Assembly: GCA_019192545.1 (NCBI GenBank)
Contig: JAHCMI010000010.1
Coordinates: forward strand, 90,579-154,578
Direction: 5' to 3'
DNA from: Rivularia sp. MS3
GTDB lineage: Bacteria > Cyanobacteriota > Cyanobacteriia > Cyanobacteriales > Nostocaceae
DNA: 64,000 nucleotides
The position numbers were made by a program, and so were the translations under genes. The notes beneath the pieces were generated by a model. That model did not search any database. It was not told where the DNA came from and saw nothing but the letters and a program-made list of their open reading frames with translations. Below are positions 27,079 to 36,684 of this stretch, in pieces. Positions within the stretch are counted from its first letter, which is position 1; each line of letters opens with the position of its first letter.

Positions 27079-28540
27079 TTATTTGTCGTTTGCAGTTTTT
27101 ACATCGTGGCAATGTCGATGGAGTAATTGCTTGTTGTAAAGATTATTTAATCCACCTTTGGAAAGTGGAATAATGTGGTCAACTTCCAACAAATTTCCAT
27201 CATAAAAGTACAGTCCACAATGAGCGCATTTTCCTTTTTGAAGCTTCAATAATTTTGATACATCTTTTGGAGCTTCAGGATGCTGTCCTCTTCTTATACT
27301 CCAGTAAATCCAATCACCATCATAGACGCTGCGGTTACTTTGCACTTTGACATGATTAATAATCTTTGTATCTGTGTGTTTTCGTAACTTACGGTCATCG
27401 TTTAATGGTTGAAAAACCCAATTATCTCCACCATTAGATTGCCAATATTTCCGGCGTATCCATTTAAATGGTTTGTGGGGATGACGATGTTTCGACCAAC
27501 TTTTTAGTTGCCTGTAAACAATATGTTCTAATGCACTAAAAATGCTAGTAGAGCAGACAGTAGAGTAATAGTTTGACCATCCCCTAATAATTGGGTTTAG
27601 GTGCTTGATTAAGGCTAATTGTTTATCACAATTGTGCCTTTTTATTACCTTTCCTACTCTCTGAATGTGTGCTTTTAGCTTTTCTTTGCTTGGCTTGATA
27701 ATTGTTTTAAACCCAAGTAATTGACCTTGTGTATTCTTACCTGTATGACATTTTCCTACTGGAAATTGTCGAATGGTAAATCCCAAAAAGTCAAAACCAA
27801 CATTTTCTGAGTACTTGTTTAAAGTATGAGATATTCTGGTTTTACTTGGTTTCAATTCCAAGCCTAAACAACTTAACCATTCCACAATTATTTGCTGACA
27901 TTTCTGAATGACATTCAAGTCTTCATGCATAATTAAAAAGTCATCCGCGTATCGAATCAAAATAGCATTTGGGATATAACCTGCATACTTGCCATTCTTG
28001 TAAACGTTTTTCCGAGGAAAAGCCTGTTTTATTCGATATTCCATTCCGTGAAGAGCAATATTCGCGAGTAATGGCGCACTTACTCCACCCTGTGGAACTC
28101 CTTGTTCAGTTGCGCTATATGATTTTTGCCTTGTTGCATAATTCTTGAAATCAATTACTCCCGCTTTTAACCACGCTCGAATTTGTCGGCTAATGGTGGG
28201 GAATGTGTTCAGTTTTGTCAACAATGCAAAATGATTTATTTTGTCGTTAGCGAAGCGTCTCCCTTTGGGAGAAAACAAGAAGCAATATCGGCATCCAAAA
28301 CATATTTAGGTTTGAACCTAATTGCATTAAATACTGCTTCAATTGCATCATGGGCACTTCTTCCTGCTCTAAACCCATAGGAATTTTCCTCGAATCGGGC
28401 TTCCCATTCCGGTTCAAGAGCTAGTTTGACTAGCGCTTGCTTTGCCCTTTCATCGATTGTGGCAATTCCCAAAGGTCGCTTTTCATCCCTTCCGGGTTTT
28501 GGTATCCATACCCTTCAGGTTGGTTTGGCTTTACTTGAAT
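27079..28540 (-). pseudogene. ltrA: Group II intron-encoded reverse transcriptase/maturase (LtrA-like), 5'-truncated and frameshifted
   Basis: Reading leftwards: RVWIPKPGRDEKRPLGI with RT motifs (FEENSYGFRAGRSAHDAI, VLDADIASCF), then DKINHFALLTKL, QGVPQGGVSAPLLANIAL, the catalytic IRYADDFLIMH, domain X, and a C-terminal HNH endonuclease (CAHCGLYFYDG...EVDHIIPLSKGG...LLHRHCHD). Three defects are seen: the first ~100 residues are absent at the IS junction; TGA replaces an expected Arg codon just before RVWIPK; and a 26-bp repeat splits CF-DK and shifts the frame. Active-site residues survive in the downstream open part (28278-27079), but the protein should be non-functional. Confidence 0.85.
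28246..28271. repeat. 26-bp small dispersed repeat inserted in the maturase gene
   Basis: GTTAGCGAAGCGTCTCCC followed by TTTGGGAG interrupts the conserved RT sequence between Phe and Asp (CF/DK). Removing exactly these 26 bases restores DADIASCFDKINHF in one frame. The insert holds a short inverted repeat (CTCCC..GGGAG) and resembles the repeat at 24952-24975. Confidence 0.78.
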
Positions 28541-29423
28541 CTATCCCACTAATCACGAAACGTGATAATCTATTTCTTAACTGAAAGGGTGTATCACTTT
28601 ATGGCTGGACGTTTTGAAGGATTAAGTGACTTAGAGTGGAAGTTGTTTGAAGATATATTTCCCCCAGAACCAGAAAAACGTGGTAAGGGAATGCCTCATG
28701 CTCCGTATCGTCATGTATTAAATAGCCTTTTATATATTTTAGTTACCGGGTGTCGATGGTGTGATTTACCGCGAGGAGGTATATGGGCATCAAAAAGCGC
28801 CTCACATAGATGGTTGAAGCGATGGTACTCAGATGGAACCTTTGAACATCTACAAGCACGTATATTGGCGATCGCCAACGAGAGGGGACTTATAAATTGG
28901 GACTACGGAGCCATTGATGGCTCTTTTTCCCCCTGGGAAAGGAGGAGGTGAAGAAGTTGCCTATGGTGGTAAAGGAAAGGGAATTCTAATTCATACATTA
29001 ACCGAAGGTAATGGTATGCCCTTAGCTAATTCTACAACCCCAGCTAACGGTAGTGAAAGAGAGCAGATAATACCTCTACTAGATAAAGTAAAGCTTAAAA
29101 CATTGAAGCCTGGTAGACCCCGTAAGAGAGTAAAAGTATTGGCTACTGACAAGGGTTATGACTCAAAAGAAAAACGTGCTGCTTTGCGTAAAAGGGGTAT
29201 TCGACCTCAAATACCAAAACGGACATGGAAAACCAAGAAAAATAGAGGTAGACCAATTAAAATGTCTGTTCCTCGGTATCAGCAAGAGCGTTGCTTTGCT
29301 TGGTTTCAACGTAAATACCGTCGGTTAGTTGTTCGTTGGCAACGTATAAAAGGATGCTTTGACGCATTTATTAATATCGCTACTATCCATATCTGGATTC
29401 AAAGAATCTTATTAGTGGGATAG
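28541..29423 (+). mobile_element. IS5-family insertion sequence with perfect 13-bp terminal repeats
   Basis: CTATCCCACTAAT at 28541-28553 and its exact complement at 29411-29423 bound an 883-bp element; similarity extends outward a few bases (TTGAA). Two transposase frames fill it. The left flank is group II intron protein sequence and the right flank is IS630 sequence, so the element lies at a junction and no target duplication links its sides. Confidence 0.85.
28601..29423 (+). CDS. IS5-family transposase, two frames joined by a +1 shift
   Basis: The first frame (28601-28951) starts MAGRFEGLSDLEWKLFEDIF and reaches the first catalytic Asp in YGAIDGSFSPW. The second (to 29423) gives PGKGGGEEVAYGGKGKG, the second Asp in VLATDKGYDSKEKR, and the C-terminal catalytic Glu region (RYQQERCFAWFQRKYRRLVV). 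The frames overlap at GGCTCTTTTTCCCCCTGG; reading CCC then skipping one T gives DGSFSPGKGGG, as in related enzymes. Programmed frameshifting at such sites is known in this IS group. The stop codon TAG is the last triplet of the right terminal repeat. It is probably functional if the shift occurs. Confidence 0.82.
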
Positions 29424-30488
29424 GTTCAAACATAAAGCACGAACTATTACTCGTGCAAAGATTCTTATAATGGCGAATGAAGGACATCTGGATAAAGCGA
29501 TCGCCTCAAATCTAAGAGTAAATATTTCGACTGTTGAACGAACCCGTGAAAAATTTATGCTTGGGGGATTAGAATATGCAATAAAAGACCGTCCACATCC
29601 ACGAAGGTCTTGTAAACTTGATGGCAAACCAGAAGCATTTTTGATAGCTACTGCTTGTTCGACTCCTCCAGGAGGACGTAATCGTTGGACAATGAGGCTT
29701 TTAGCAGACAAAATGGTAAGTCTTGGTATGGTAGACTCAGTTTCTCACGAAACAGTACGTCAAACCCTAAAAAAAACGAGGTAAAACCTTGGTTAAGGGA
29801 ACAGTGGTGTATTTCTGAAGTCAACTCGGAATACATCTTAAGAATGGAAGATGTATTGGATTTATATAATGAGCCATTAGACCCCAAGTGCCCAGTAATT
29901 TGCTTTGACGAGACTCCATATCAACTGATAGAAGAAGTTAGAACACCGTTACCTTCAGAACCAGACCAACCGGAACGTTATGACTTTGAGTATAAACGGA
30001 ACGGCAGTGTTAATTTATTTGCGTACTTTCAACCATTAGCAGGCTGGCGACATATCGAAGTTACAGAACGGCGCACGAAGGTCGATTTTGCGAAGCAAAT
30101 GAAAAATTTAGTTGATATTCATTGTCCAGAAGCTGAAGTAATTCGTTTGGTGGTTGATAATTTAAACATACATAATCCAGCCGCATTATATGAAGTTTTT
30201 GAACCTACTGAGGCACGCCGAATAATACAAAAATTGGAGTTTCATTACACACCAAAACATGCTTCTTGGTTAAATCAAGTAGAAATTGAACTATCAGTGT
30301 TGTCTCGTCAATGCTTAGAGCGGAGAATTCCAGAAGTACAAATATTAAAATCTGAAATTGATGCTTGGGAGTTACAACGCAATCAAGAACGTGCAACTGT
30401 AAACTGGCGCTTTAAAACTACAGACGCTAGACATAAATTTGAACGATTTTATCCAACTATTTAACCCCGCAAAGTTCGCTTGGCGGAC
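29424..30488 (+). mobile_element. IS630-family insertion sequence, left end missing
   Basis: The fragment begins directly at the right end of the IS5 element and runs to about 30488, where GGCGGAC is followed by TA, the usual IS630 target dinucleotide. Beyond this lies another transposase gene that it interrupted. Its left terminus and the first codons of its transposase are absent. Confidence 0.7.
29427..30464 (+). pseudogene. IS630-family transposase, 5'-truncated, with -1 frameshift site
   Basis: The first frame begins FKHKARTITRARILIMANEG (natural N-terminus missing) and contains the HTH part (ASNLRVNISTVERTREKF), ending at QTLKKTR. The second, reached by a -1 shift at the run CTAAAAAAAACG, holds the DDE core: VICFDETPY, the second Asp in [11 protein letters not shown], and the Glu in [13 protein letters not shown]. 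The A8 run is a classical slippery site for this family, so the shift may be programmed. Loss of the N-terminus should inactivate it. Confidence 0.82.
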
Positions 30489-30490
30489 TA

Positions 30491-30821
30491 CTAGCATAGA
30501 AGCATCAAACGGTGTCTCATTACTATAAGATGATATCCCTATAAAATATTGTAGATAAGGGTTCTCCTTAATTTGTTCTACAGTCTCTCTATCACTTATT
30601 CCTAATTTTTCTTTAATTATTAAAGCGCCTAACGCCATCCTAAAAGATTTGGCAGGTGCCCCCATTTCCTCGTCAAAAATTGAAGCATATTCTTCTTCAA
30701 ATTCTGACCAAGGTATCAATGAAGCCATAATCACCCAACGATTATCTTCAGACAACTTCCCCTCGAAAGGAAGTTCAAAATTTTCTGATGATACGTGAGA
30801 TTGCTCCTCAAAACGGTACAT
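30491..30821 (-). pseudogene. Transposase N-terminal fragment (DUF772, IS5/IS1182-like), cut by IS630
   Basis: From ATG 30821 the frame reads MYRFEEQSHVSSENFELPFE, RWVIMASLIPWSEFEEEYAS, APAKSFRMALGALIIKEKLG, typical of DUF772 N-termini, and reaches ETPFDASMLV, where relatives continue with HFRKR. There it runs into the right end of the IS630 element. The catalytic part is absent. Confidence 0.78.
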
Positions 30822-30959
30822 ATATACTAAACACGCACAGCGTGTTACTCACGGTGATGCAAGAGTTCTGAGTCATTTTAGACCTTTTTCCTGCACCTGA
30901 ATATATTCCTTGGGGTTGATAATGTATGCTGCATCACCTTTTTCTATTTACTCAGCAAG

Positions 30960-31245
30960 CCCTATATTAGCAGTTTAAATTTAGACGCAAAAAAGTTTGG
31001 AGACTCAGTTCGTAGTCACTGGGGTATTGAAAATTCCTTACATTGGATATTAGATGTAGCACTAAATGAAGATGATTGTAGAATTAGAAAAGATAATGCT
31101 CCACCTCCATTTTGCTGTCCTTCGTCACATTGCAGTTAATTTGTTAGGTCAAGAAAAAAGTAAAAAGCTTGGAATTAAAAATAAACAATTTTTAGCTGCT
31201 ATAGATGATAGCTATCTAACTCGGATTTTAAATTTAAGTATTTAA
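30960..31245 (+). pseudogene. ISAs1-family transposase C-terminal fragment, frameshifted
   Basis: The sequence reads YISSLNLDAKKFGDSVRSHW, GIENSLHWILDVALNEDDCR, IRKDNAP, then in another frame FAVLRHIAVNLLGQEKSKKL and ends ILNLSI at TAA 31243. The motif SHWGIENSLHWILDV is diagnostic of ISAs1 transposases, including the catalytic Glu. The upstream two thirds are missing. The 30822-30959 stretch before it shows nothing clear. Confidence 0.78.
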
Positions 31246-31758
31246 GTTCAACAATAAAAATCACCAATCCTTTATATTTACTAAATATTGATTTCTACTG
31301 ATATTTGCTATTTGAAGCTATAATATTAGATACTTTTTTATACTTTAGTTACCGATAAAGATTGTATTATCAGATCCAAACCATTTTTTGGCGATCGCAC
31401 AATCGCGCTGGTGCGGCATAGCCGCACCTAGCTTAATTTTAGATGCGTTTGCCCTGATTGAATACCCTCCGTATATCTCAAGCCCAGCAAGTGTTTGTAG
31501 AGAGTGGCTGAACCATGAAATTGCTTTAGCTCGTTGGCTATTTCTTGTGAAGTTTTCATTTTTTCAAAATCCTTTTACGAACTTCACAACTTCATCGGCG
31601 TGAGCCGTAAAACGATAACTGCTGATAATAGATACCAGCAGTTGTATCATTCTAATAAATATAAATAAATTAAAAATAGCGGAATCGGTTATGATAACTT
31701 TTATTTTAGCTTGCTAAGAATTGATTCTAAACTAATATTGAAATGAGACAGCAGCAAA
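31246..31758. other. Non-coding stretch after the IS cluster
   Basis: About 510 bases with no gene I can support. It holds a HIP1 octamer (near 31391) and the short palindrome GGTGCGGCATAGCCGCACC near 31411-31429. An open frame at 31388-31603 has no recognisable content. Confidence 0.4.
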
Positions 31759-33015
31759 TTAATATCTTGGTATTGCAATTTTATAATTATTATTAATACT
31801 TTCGTATTCTTGAGCCTGTAGAACTTCAGATTCACAGAAATCACTTTTATTAATAATGGCACTGTATACCTTCTCCAGATTGCTTGCAATTTGATTCCAA
31901 CAGTAATGATTATTTGCCCAAATAGAGCCGTTTTGTCCTAATTCTTGTCTTAATTTTGGGTAAGTAAGTAAATGAGAAATAGCTAACTTAAGAGCATTGA
32001 CATCTTCCTTTGCGACTAACCCCGCATTAGCTGCAATGATTTCTGGAGCAAGCTGTACCCCAGGAGTCACAATTACTGGTAAACCCGCTGCCATTGCTTC
32101 TGCTGTGGCTATACTAAAGTTTTCAGAAACAGAGGGTAAAACGAACATATCTGCACCTTGCAGTAATAAATTCTTTTGTTCGTTTTGCACAAAACCTGTA
32201 AATGTAACGCGATTATTTAAATTCAAAGATTTTATAAGTTGTTTTAAATAGTCGATATAATCGAGTTCTCCATCCCCAGCTATTAAAAGATGAAAGTCGA
32301 GACAGTTGGTATTTATAAGACTGAGTGCTTTGATTAACATATCTGGAGATTTGTTATGACGCAGCCGAGAAAGGAATAGTATTATCAGAGTAGTTGGAGA
32401 AATGTTGTATAGAGAATGAAGTCGTAATTTTGCTTGGGGATTGACAGCAATTTGTTCTACACCCAAAGGTAATTTGATAATAGGAGCTTTAATACCATAT
32501 TTACGTACATCAATGGCTTCAGCTTCCGTTGTACAATGTATAGCTGCTGCATTGTTGAGATTACGACGCTCAACCAGCATCGAATATATTTGTTTTTTTA
32601 ACTTACTTTGAGTTAAAGCCCAAGATGTTAACTGCCCTTGTGTACGAATCGTATAGGGAATATTGTGCCACTTGGCGATCGCCGCAGCTGTACTCGGAGC
32701 ATAAGAGAAAAGATAGTGGTTATCGAGAATGTCATAGTTGTTGATATTTTGCCACAGCCATTTAGTCATAGCAGGAGAAAAGATAAACTCTTTCATGGGT
32801 GGCGAAAAGTAAGGTAAAAACCAAACAGGAACCCCTTGGTATTCGATTTTTTGGTATAAAGGAACATCAAGTGGTTTTGAACCGTTATGGTTGGTTGTAA
32901 CTATTTCTGTTTCAATTCCATTGTCTAGTAAAGCTTTAACTAAATTCAAAACTACAGTAGTCGGACCACCCAATGATGGGCTAATTGAGGGAATTACATG
33001 GAGTATTTTCATCAA
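31759..33015 (-). CDS. Glycosyltransferase family 4 (GT-B)
   Basis: 418 residues with the GT4/group 1 layout: N-terminal ILHVIPSISPSLGGPTTVVL (donor-domain Gly-rich loop after the first strand), and the C-terminal half with LFLSRLRHNKSPDMLIKAL, GDGELDYIDYLKQL, VTFTGFVQNEQKNLLL, and the E-x7-E motif within SVSENFSIATAEAMAAGLPV. It is a retaining sugar transferase, probably adding a residue to an exopolysaccharide or O-antigen repeat unit on the cytoplasmic face. It is last in a same-strand run of five genes (37539 to 31759) with short gaps. The acceptor is unknown. Confidence 0.92.
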   Translation of the reverse strand: MMKILHVIPSISPSLGGPTTVVLNLVKALLDNGIETEIVTTNHNGSKPLDVPLYQKIEYQGVPVWFLPYFSPPMKEFIFSPAMTKWLWQNINNYDILDNHYLFSYAPSTAAAIAKWHNIPYTIRTQGQLTSWALTQSKLKKQIYSMLVERRNLNNAAAIHCTTEAEAIDVRKYGIKAPIIKLPLGVEQIAVNPQAKLRLHSLYNISPTTLIILFLSRLRHNKSPDMLIKALSLINTNCLDFHLLIAGDGELDYIDYLKQLIKSLNLNNRVTFTGFVQNEQKNLLLQGADMFVLPSVSENFSIATAEAMAAGLPVIVTPGVQLAPEIIAANAGLVAKEDVNALKLAISHLLTYPKLRQELGQNGSIWANNHYCWNQIASNLEKVYSAIINKSDFCESEVLQAQEYESINNNYKIAIPRY

Positions 33016-33039
33016 ATAGAGTTGGGGTAGATGAGAAAA

Positions 33040-34362
33040 TTAATTATTAAAATCAGCTTGTAAAAATGGCAATTTAACTGCTATATAAGCAACTAACCAA
33101 CCGGGTAAAGAATGAGCGGAACCAATGTTATAAAATCCGGATTCAAAAAAACAAAGACATAATTCGGCTAAAAGAGCGCTACATAGTGCTAATTTCAATT
33201 CAAAATGCTCTTTGTTTATATAATTTGCACTCTGTTGAATTTGATTAATAACAATCGACCATAAAGGAACAAATGTTAATAAGCTACCAATTAAACCAAT
33301 TTGGTATGTCAAACCAATATAAGCATTATGAGCAGTTCCAACCCACAATCTTTCAAAGAAAATGCTTTGAGCAGATTTATGTAATAATAAAGCTTCTTCA
33401 CTCCCCCAGCCATGACCAATTAATATCGAAATTGGTGAAGATAAAATCTTTTCAATAAACAAAGGCCAAAGTAAATTAGTGCGATAGCTTGTAATACCCG
33501 CACCTTTAGAAGTAGTTAAGTTTTCGTATAATTTTTCAAAGAAAGATGATTGAAAAAAATCTACACTTACTATTAACAAAGCACTAATAGCTATTGTAGC
33601 AATGCCATATATCATTAACATTTCTATACCTTTATATCTCGACCAACATATCAGGTAGTAAAGTAATAAGATACTTAAAGCAACTAAGGGAGTTCTTGCA
33701 CTACTGATAATAATTGCAGTAAATATAATTATTGTTGGAATAAACCTTAATATTCCCCAGTGTTTCTGTCTGGATGAAAACCAGATAGATAAAGGTAAAA
33801 TAACAATTCCTAGAGCGGCGGTAGCATTTGGATTAAAAAATATACCGCTGGGAGCGCCCATTAAAACAGGAATTATTCTAAGTGCATTGCCAATTAATCC
33901 AATAGTATAAATAACAGTAGCACTGTAAACTAAATTTTTAATAATTGCTGTAGCATCGTTAAAAGAATTAAGTACGCTTTGTACTCCCCAAGTTAAGGAT
34001 AAGTAAGCTAATAGAAAAGAAACTGCTTTGAAAATACCTGTTTGATAAAAGTCTGCTGCATACAGTACACCATTTAAATCGGCATAAGCTGTACTGATAA
34101 TAATTACTGTAAATACTAAAAACGCGAAGCGGTCAAAATTATTACGTTCCCATTTCCCAGAAATAAATATTTTATTGAAACCGTAAATTAATAAAACGAT
34201 TAATCCTATCCATCTTCCCCAATAAGCTACCGCTGTTCCAGGAGGAATAACAAAGCTATTAATTGCTAAAGCGAAAGGAAGCCACCCAAATGTAGGCAGC
34301 CAGTGTAACCATTTTTTGGTTTGTATTGAATTATTTATTTGTGGTTGATAGGTTTGAGTCAC
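33040..34362 (-). CDS. O-antigen ligase/polymerase family membrane protein (Wzy_C)
   Basis: 440 residues with about 10-12 hydrophobic segments and a large periplasmic loop late in the protein containing ILIGHGWGSEEALL and VGTAHNAYIGLTYQIGLIG, where the His is characteristic of the Wzy_C/WaaL fold. The family polymerises or ligates polysaccharide repeat units at the periplasmic face. It lies 24 bases upstream of the GT4 gene and is probably part of the same operon. A polymerase (Wzy) role suits the Wzc-type kinase 4 kb away better than LPS ligation, but both are possible. Confidence 0.88.
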   Translation of the reverse strand: MTQTYQPQINNSIQTKKWLHWLPTFGWLPFALAINSFVIPPGTAVAYWGRWIGLIVLLIYGFNKIFISGKWERNNFDRFAFLVFTVIIISTAYADLNGVLYAADFYQTGIFKAVSFLLAYLSLTWGVQSVLNSFNDATAIIKNLVYSATVIYTIGLIGNALRIIPVLMGAPSGIFFNPNATAALGIVILPLSIWFSSRQKHWGILRFIPTIIIFTAIIISSARTPLVALSILLLYYLICWSRYKGIEMLMIYGIATIAISALLIVSVDFFQSSFFEKLYENLTTSKGAGITSYRTNLLWPLFIEKILSSPISILIGHGWGSEEALLLHKSAQSIFFERLWVGTAHNAYIGLTYQIGLIGSLLTFVPLWSIVINQIQQSANYINKEHFELKLALCSALLAELCLCFFESGFYNIGSAHSLPGWLVAYIAVKLPFLQADFNN

Positions 34363-34440
34363 CGGATTTTAGATTTTAGATTTTGGATTGGTATTTATGA
34401 GGATTTTGCTTTTAACTACTACTCTCTTCTCACTATCAAG

Positions 34441-35895
34441 TTATGTTATATTCACATACTTATCTGAATTACTATTTATTGCTATTTGACTCATATATTC
34501 AGGAATTTTAACTGAGAAATTATGTAAAATTATCGGTGCTATTTCTAAACAAGAAATCTTTCTTCTGATTTGTTTATAACTAGTGTCTTGAGGGTCGTAA
34601 ATTAATAAAGAACCTTCTTTCACATGATAAGCATTTGTATTCGTTTCATCTTCAATTGAAATATTTTCTAAACCAAGTTTATCTAAAGGTATTGAATGTC
34701 CTTTTAATGATGCATTTGCAATTTTTTTCTGAGCTAAATTAACCTGACCAAAAATTACAGAAAATAAACCGTCTTCTTTTTGAGCAAATTTTATCAGTTT
34801 ACCTTTGATAGATAATTGACTCAATTGATTCCGAAATTCTTCAACCCATTGCTCTTTGACAACAATCCCGAATTCTGGGAACATGGCAGGAGTTTGATAC
34901 CAAGCATTATCGGGAATACCCAAAGCAGACATGAATTTTTTGGGATGGGTTAAGTTTAATTGGGTTTTTACCATCCATGCGGTAGTTGCACTCTGTCCCA
35001 TGCTCGATGCTATCCATAAAGTATATTCGGGATGATTATCGACGAAACGCACTAATTGAGCAAAAAACTGCTCGAATTTACTCATTGCAAAATCAATCTC
35101 GCCATTATATCTAGAAACCCACCCACTGTTATAGCCGAAGTTTTGGTAATCTTGAGGAAATAATGCAGCCCAATAACGATGCATTGATGAAGCTACATGG
35201 TTAGTAAAAAAGGTAGCGAAATCTGGTTGAGTGGTTTTGAGTTGTTTGAGGAATAAGTCAAAAGTAAGAACAGCTTGATAAGTACGTCTGCGATTTTTTC
35301 TGTAGGGTTTTAACTGTTCTGTTAATAACTGTTTTGCTGTGTCGATTAATGTAGGTATTCTTAAACCAAGTTTGGGAAGATGAGCAAAAAGTCTAATGGT
35401 GGCTTCTATAGGAATTTTGCTAGAGACGTTACGAGATGAATTTCTCGCCATTAACAGGTTCAAATCCTGAAAAATAGAAAGATTTTCCGGAAAGCATTGG
35501 CTGCTAGTAGCAAAACTATCCGGTACGTAAAAGCTATATTTATCTAAATTATTTGGTATAGGGAAACTGTGCAGAGAACCAAAAACCCCTGTTTTAACAC
35601 CCTTGCTCGATAGTATTTGCCAAATGGGGGGAAACTTACGATTAACAGTAGTTAAATTCTGATTGAAATGGTAAATTCCATGATGAGTCGCTGCAACACC
35701 TCGATGTAATGTAGCCCAAGTTATCCAGGGAGACAATACTGAATCGACTGCATGAGTTTCGTATTGGTAGCATTGGGGTAGCTTTTGAGCTAAAACGGAA
35801 TTTGGATATTTTTGAATATAGTAATCGATTATCCGTAAAGGAACTTCGTTTAATTCAAAAAAAATGATTTTTCTACCCAATATTTTTTGATTCAT
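34441..35895 (-). CDS. Alkaline phosphatase superfamily protein (type I phosphodiesterase-like)
   Basis: 484 residues. The N-terminus IIFFELNEVPLRIIDYYIQK replaces the usual metal-binding D of AlkP enzymes with an acidic-containing FELNEV. WITWATLHRGVAATHHGI supplies the Thr/His region of the active site; FFTNHVASSMHRYWAALFP and LWIASSMGQSATTAW correspond to later metal-binding blocks, with some canonical Asp/His residues not obvious. The fold assignment is good but catalytic activity is uncertain. Similar proteins sit in cyanobacterial polysaccharide and sulfation clusters and may handle phospho- or sulfo-substituents. It has no signal peptide. It lies 78 bases upstream of the polymerase gene. 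Confidence 0.75.
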   Translation of the reverse strand: MNQKILGRKIIFFELNEVPLRIIDYYIQKYPNSVLAQKLPQCYQYETHAVDSVLSPWITWATLHRGVAATHHGIYHFNQNLTTVNRKFPPIWQILSSKGVKTGVFGSLHSFPIPNNLDKYSFYVPDSFATSSQCFPENLSIFQDLNLLMARNSSRNVSSKIPIEATIRLFAHLPKLGLRIPTLIDTAKQLLTEQLKPYRKNRRRTYQAVLTFDLFLKQLKTTQPDFATFFTNHVASSMHRYWAALFPQDYQNFGYNSGWVSRYNGEIDFAMSKFEQFFAQLVRFVDNHPEYTLWIASSMGQSATTAWMVKTQLNLTHPKKFMSALGIPDNAWYQTPAMFPEFGIVVKEQWVEEFRNQLSQLSIKGKLIKFAQKEDGLFSVIFGQVNLAQKKIANASLKGHSIPLDKLGLENISIEDETNTNAYHVKEGSLLIYDPQDTSYKQIRRKISCLEIAPIILHNFSVKIPEYMSQIAINSNSDKYVNIT

Positions 35896-35908
35896 TGAAT
35901 TTACTTTT

Positions 35909-36679
35909 CTACTTCAATGGATATCTACATACAGCTACGATTTCACTACCACGCTCTATATTGTCTTTGGTAATTAAAATGTCATCAAGGGACATATTCT
36001 CGAAGGTAGTAGTTTGCAGTATTTTATTAGTAGACTGCCGCAGTTTACTTAATTTCGCTAAGTGTTTCCTAATACCTATAAAATCTTCAATTTTTGTCAA
36101 CCAGTAGTGTAATTCTGACTGACGACGACGTTGAGCGTATATTTCGACTTCTCCAAAATACTGTTTGAGTAAAGTTTCAAAATCATAACGGCTGAATTCT
36201 ACTGTATGGTAAGGGTTTTCAGGATTATGGTTAGTTTGGGGTACTTGAGGTGTAGAAACGATATAAACTCCGTCGGTAGTCAGCAAACGCACCATTTCCT
36301 TTAAATAAGCCGGAATTTCAGGTAAATGCTCGATAGTCTCAAAAGAACAAATCACATCAAATTCGGACTCTATAAAATTAGTAGATGCAACATCTGCAAC
36401 TTGAAGTTGTAGATTATGGTTTTTATATTTTCTCTGCCCGTAGTCTATAGCAACGCTGTCAATATCAATACCAGTAACTTGCTTCGCAACTTGACTTAAA
36501 TAAGCAGCACCATAGCCAACTCCGGTAGCAGCATCAAGTACCTTTTTCCCCTGGCTGAAACTAGTAGCAAATTGATATCGCTTAAGATGGATTGATAATA
36601 TTCCATCTATTTCGTCTTCTGGAATAATTCTTTCTACTGCGTCATTGATGTCTAAACGGTTGCGAATTGAGTTAATCAT
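35909..36679 (-). CDS. Class I SAM-dependent methyltransferase
   Basis: 256 residues with Rossmann motif I VLDAATGVGYGAAYL, motif post-I GIDIDSVAID, and the acidic loop/motif IV region FDVICSFETIEHLPEI, then TPQVPQTNHNPENPYHTVEF, as in Methyltransf_11/23 proteins of polysaccharide clusters. It probably O-methylates a sugar or a glycan terminus. It sits 5 bases after the GT2 gene and 13 bases before the AlkP-like gene, so translation is likely coupled. Confidence 0.9.
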   Translation of the reverse strand: MINSIRNRLDINDAVERIIPEDEIDGILSIHLKRYQFATSFSQGKKVLDAATGVGYGAAYLSQVAKQVTGIDIDSVAIDYGQRKYKNHNLQLQVADVASTNFIESEFDVICSFETIEHLPEIPAYLKEMVRLLTTDGVYIVSTPQVPQTNHNPENPYHTVEFSRYDFETLLKQYFGEVEIYAQRRRQSELHYWLTKIEDFIGIRKHLAKLSKLRQSTNKILQTTTFENMSLDDILITKDNIERGSEIVAVCRYPLK

Positions 36680-36684
36680 GTAAA

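Larger units (their letters stand above)
26905..28540 (-). mobile_element. Group II intron, 3' portion only
   Basis: Going right to left: the intron-encoded reverse transcriptase, then a domain V hairpin (26945-26979), a domain VI-like stem and an AC-type 3' end, followed directly by Rpn coding sequence. The 5' domains and the front of the protein gene are missing because an IS5-type element borders the fragment at 28541. The fragment cannot self-splice in cis. Its boundary inside the Rpn gene marks the original insertion site. Confidence 0.78.

Noticed and set aside
26905..28540. Intact, splicing-competent group II intron
   Set aside because: 5' domains are absent, domain V is altered, and the maturase has a truncation, a stop and a repeat insertion.
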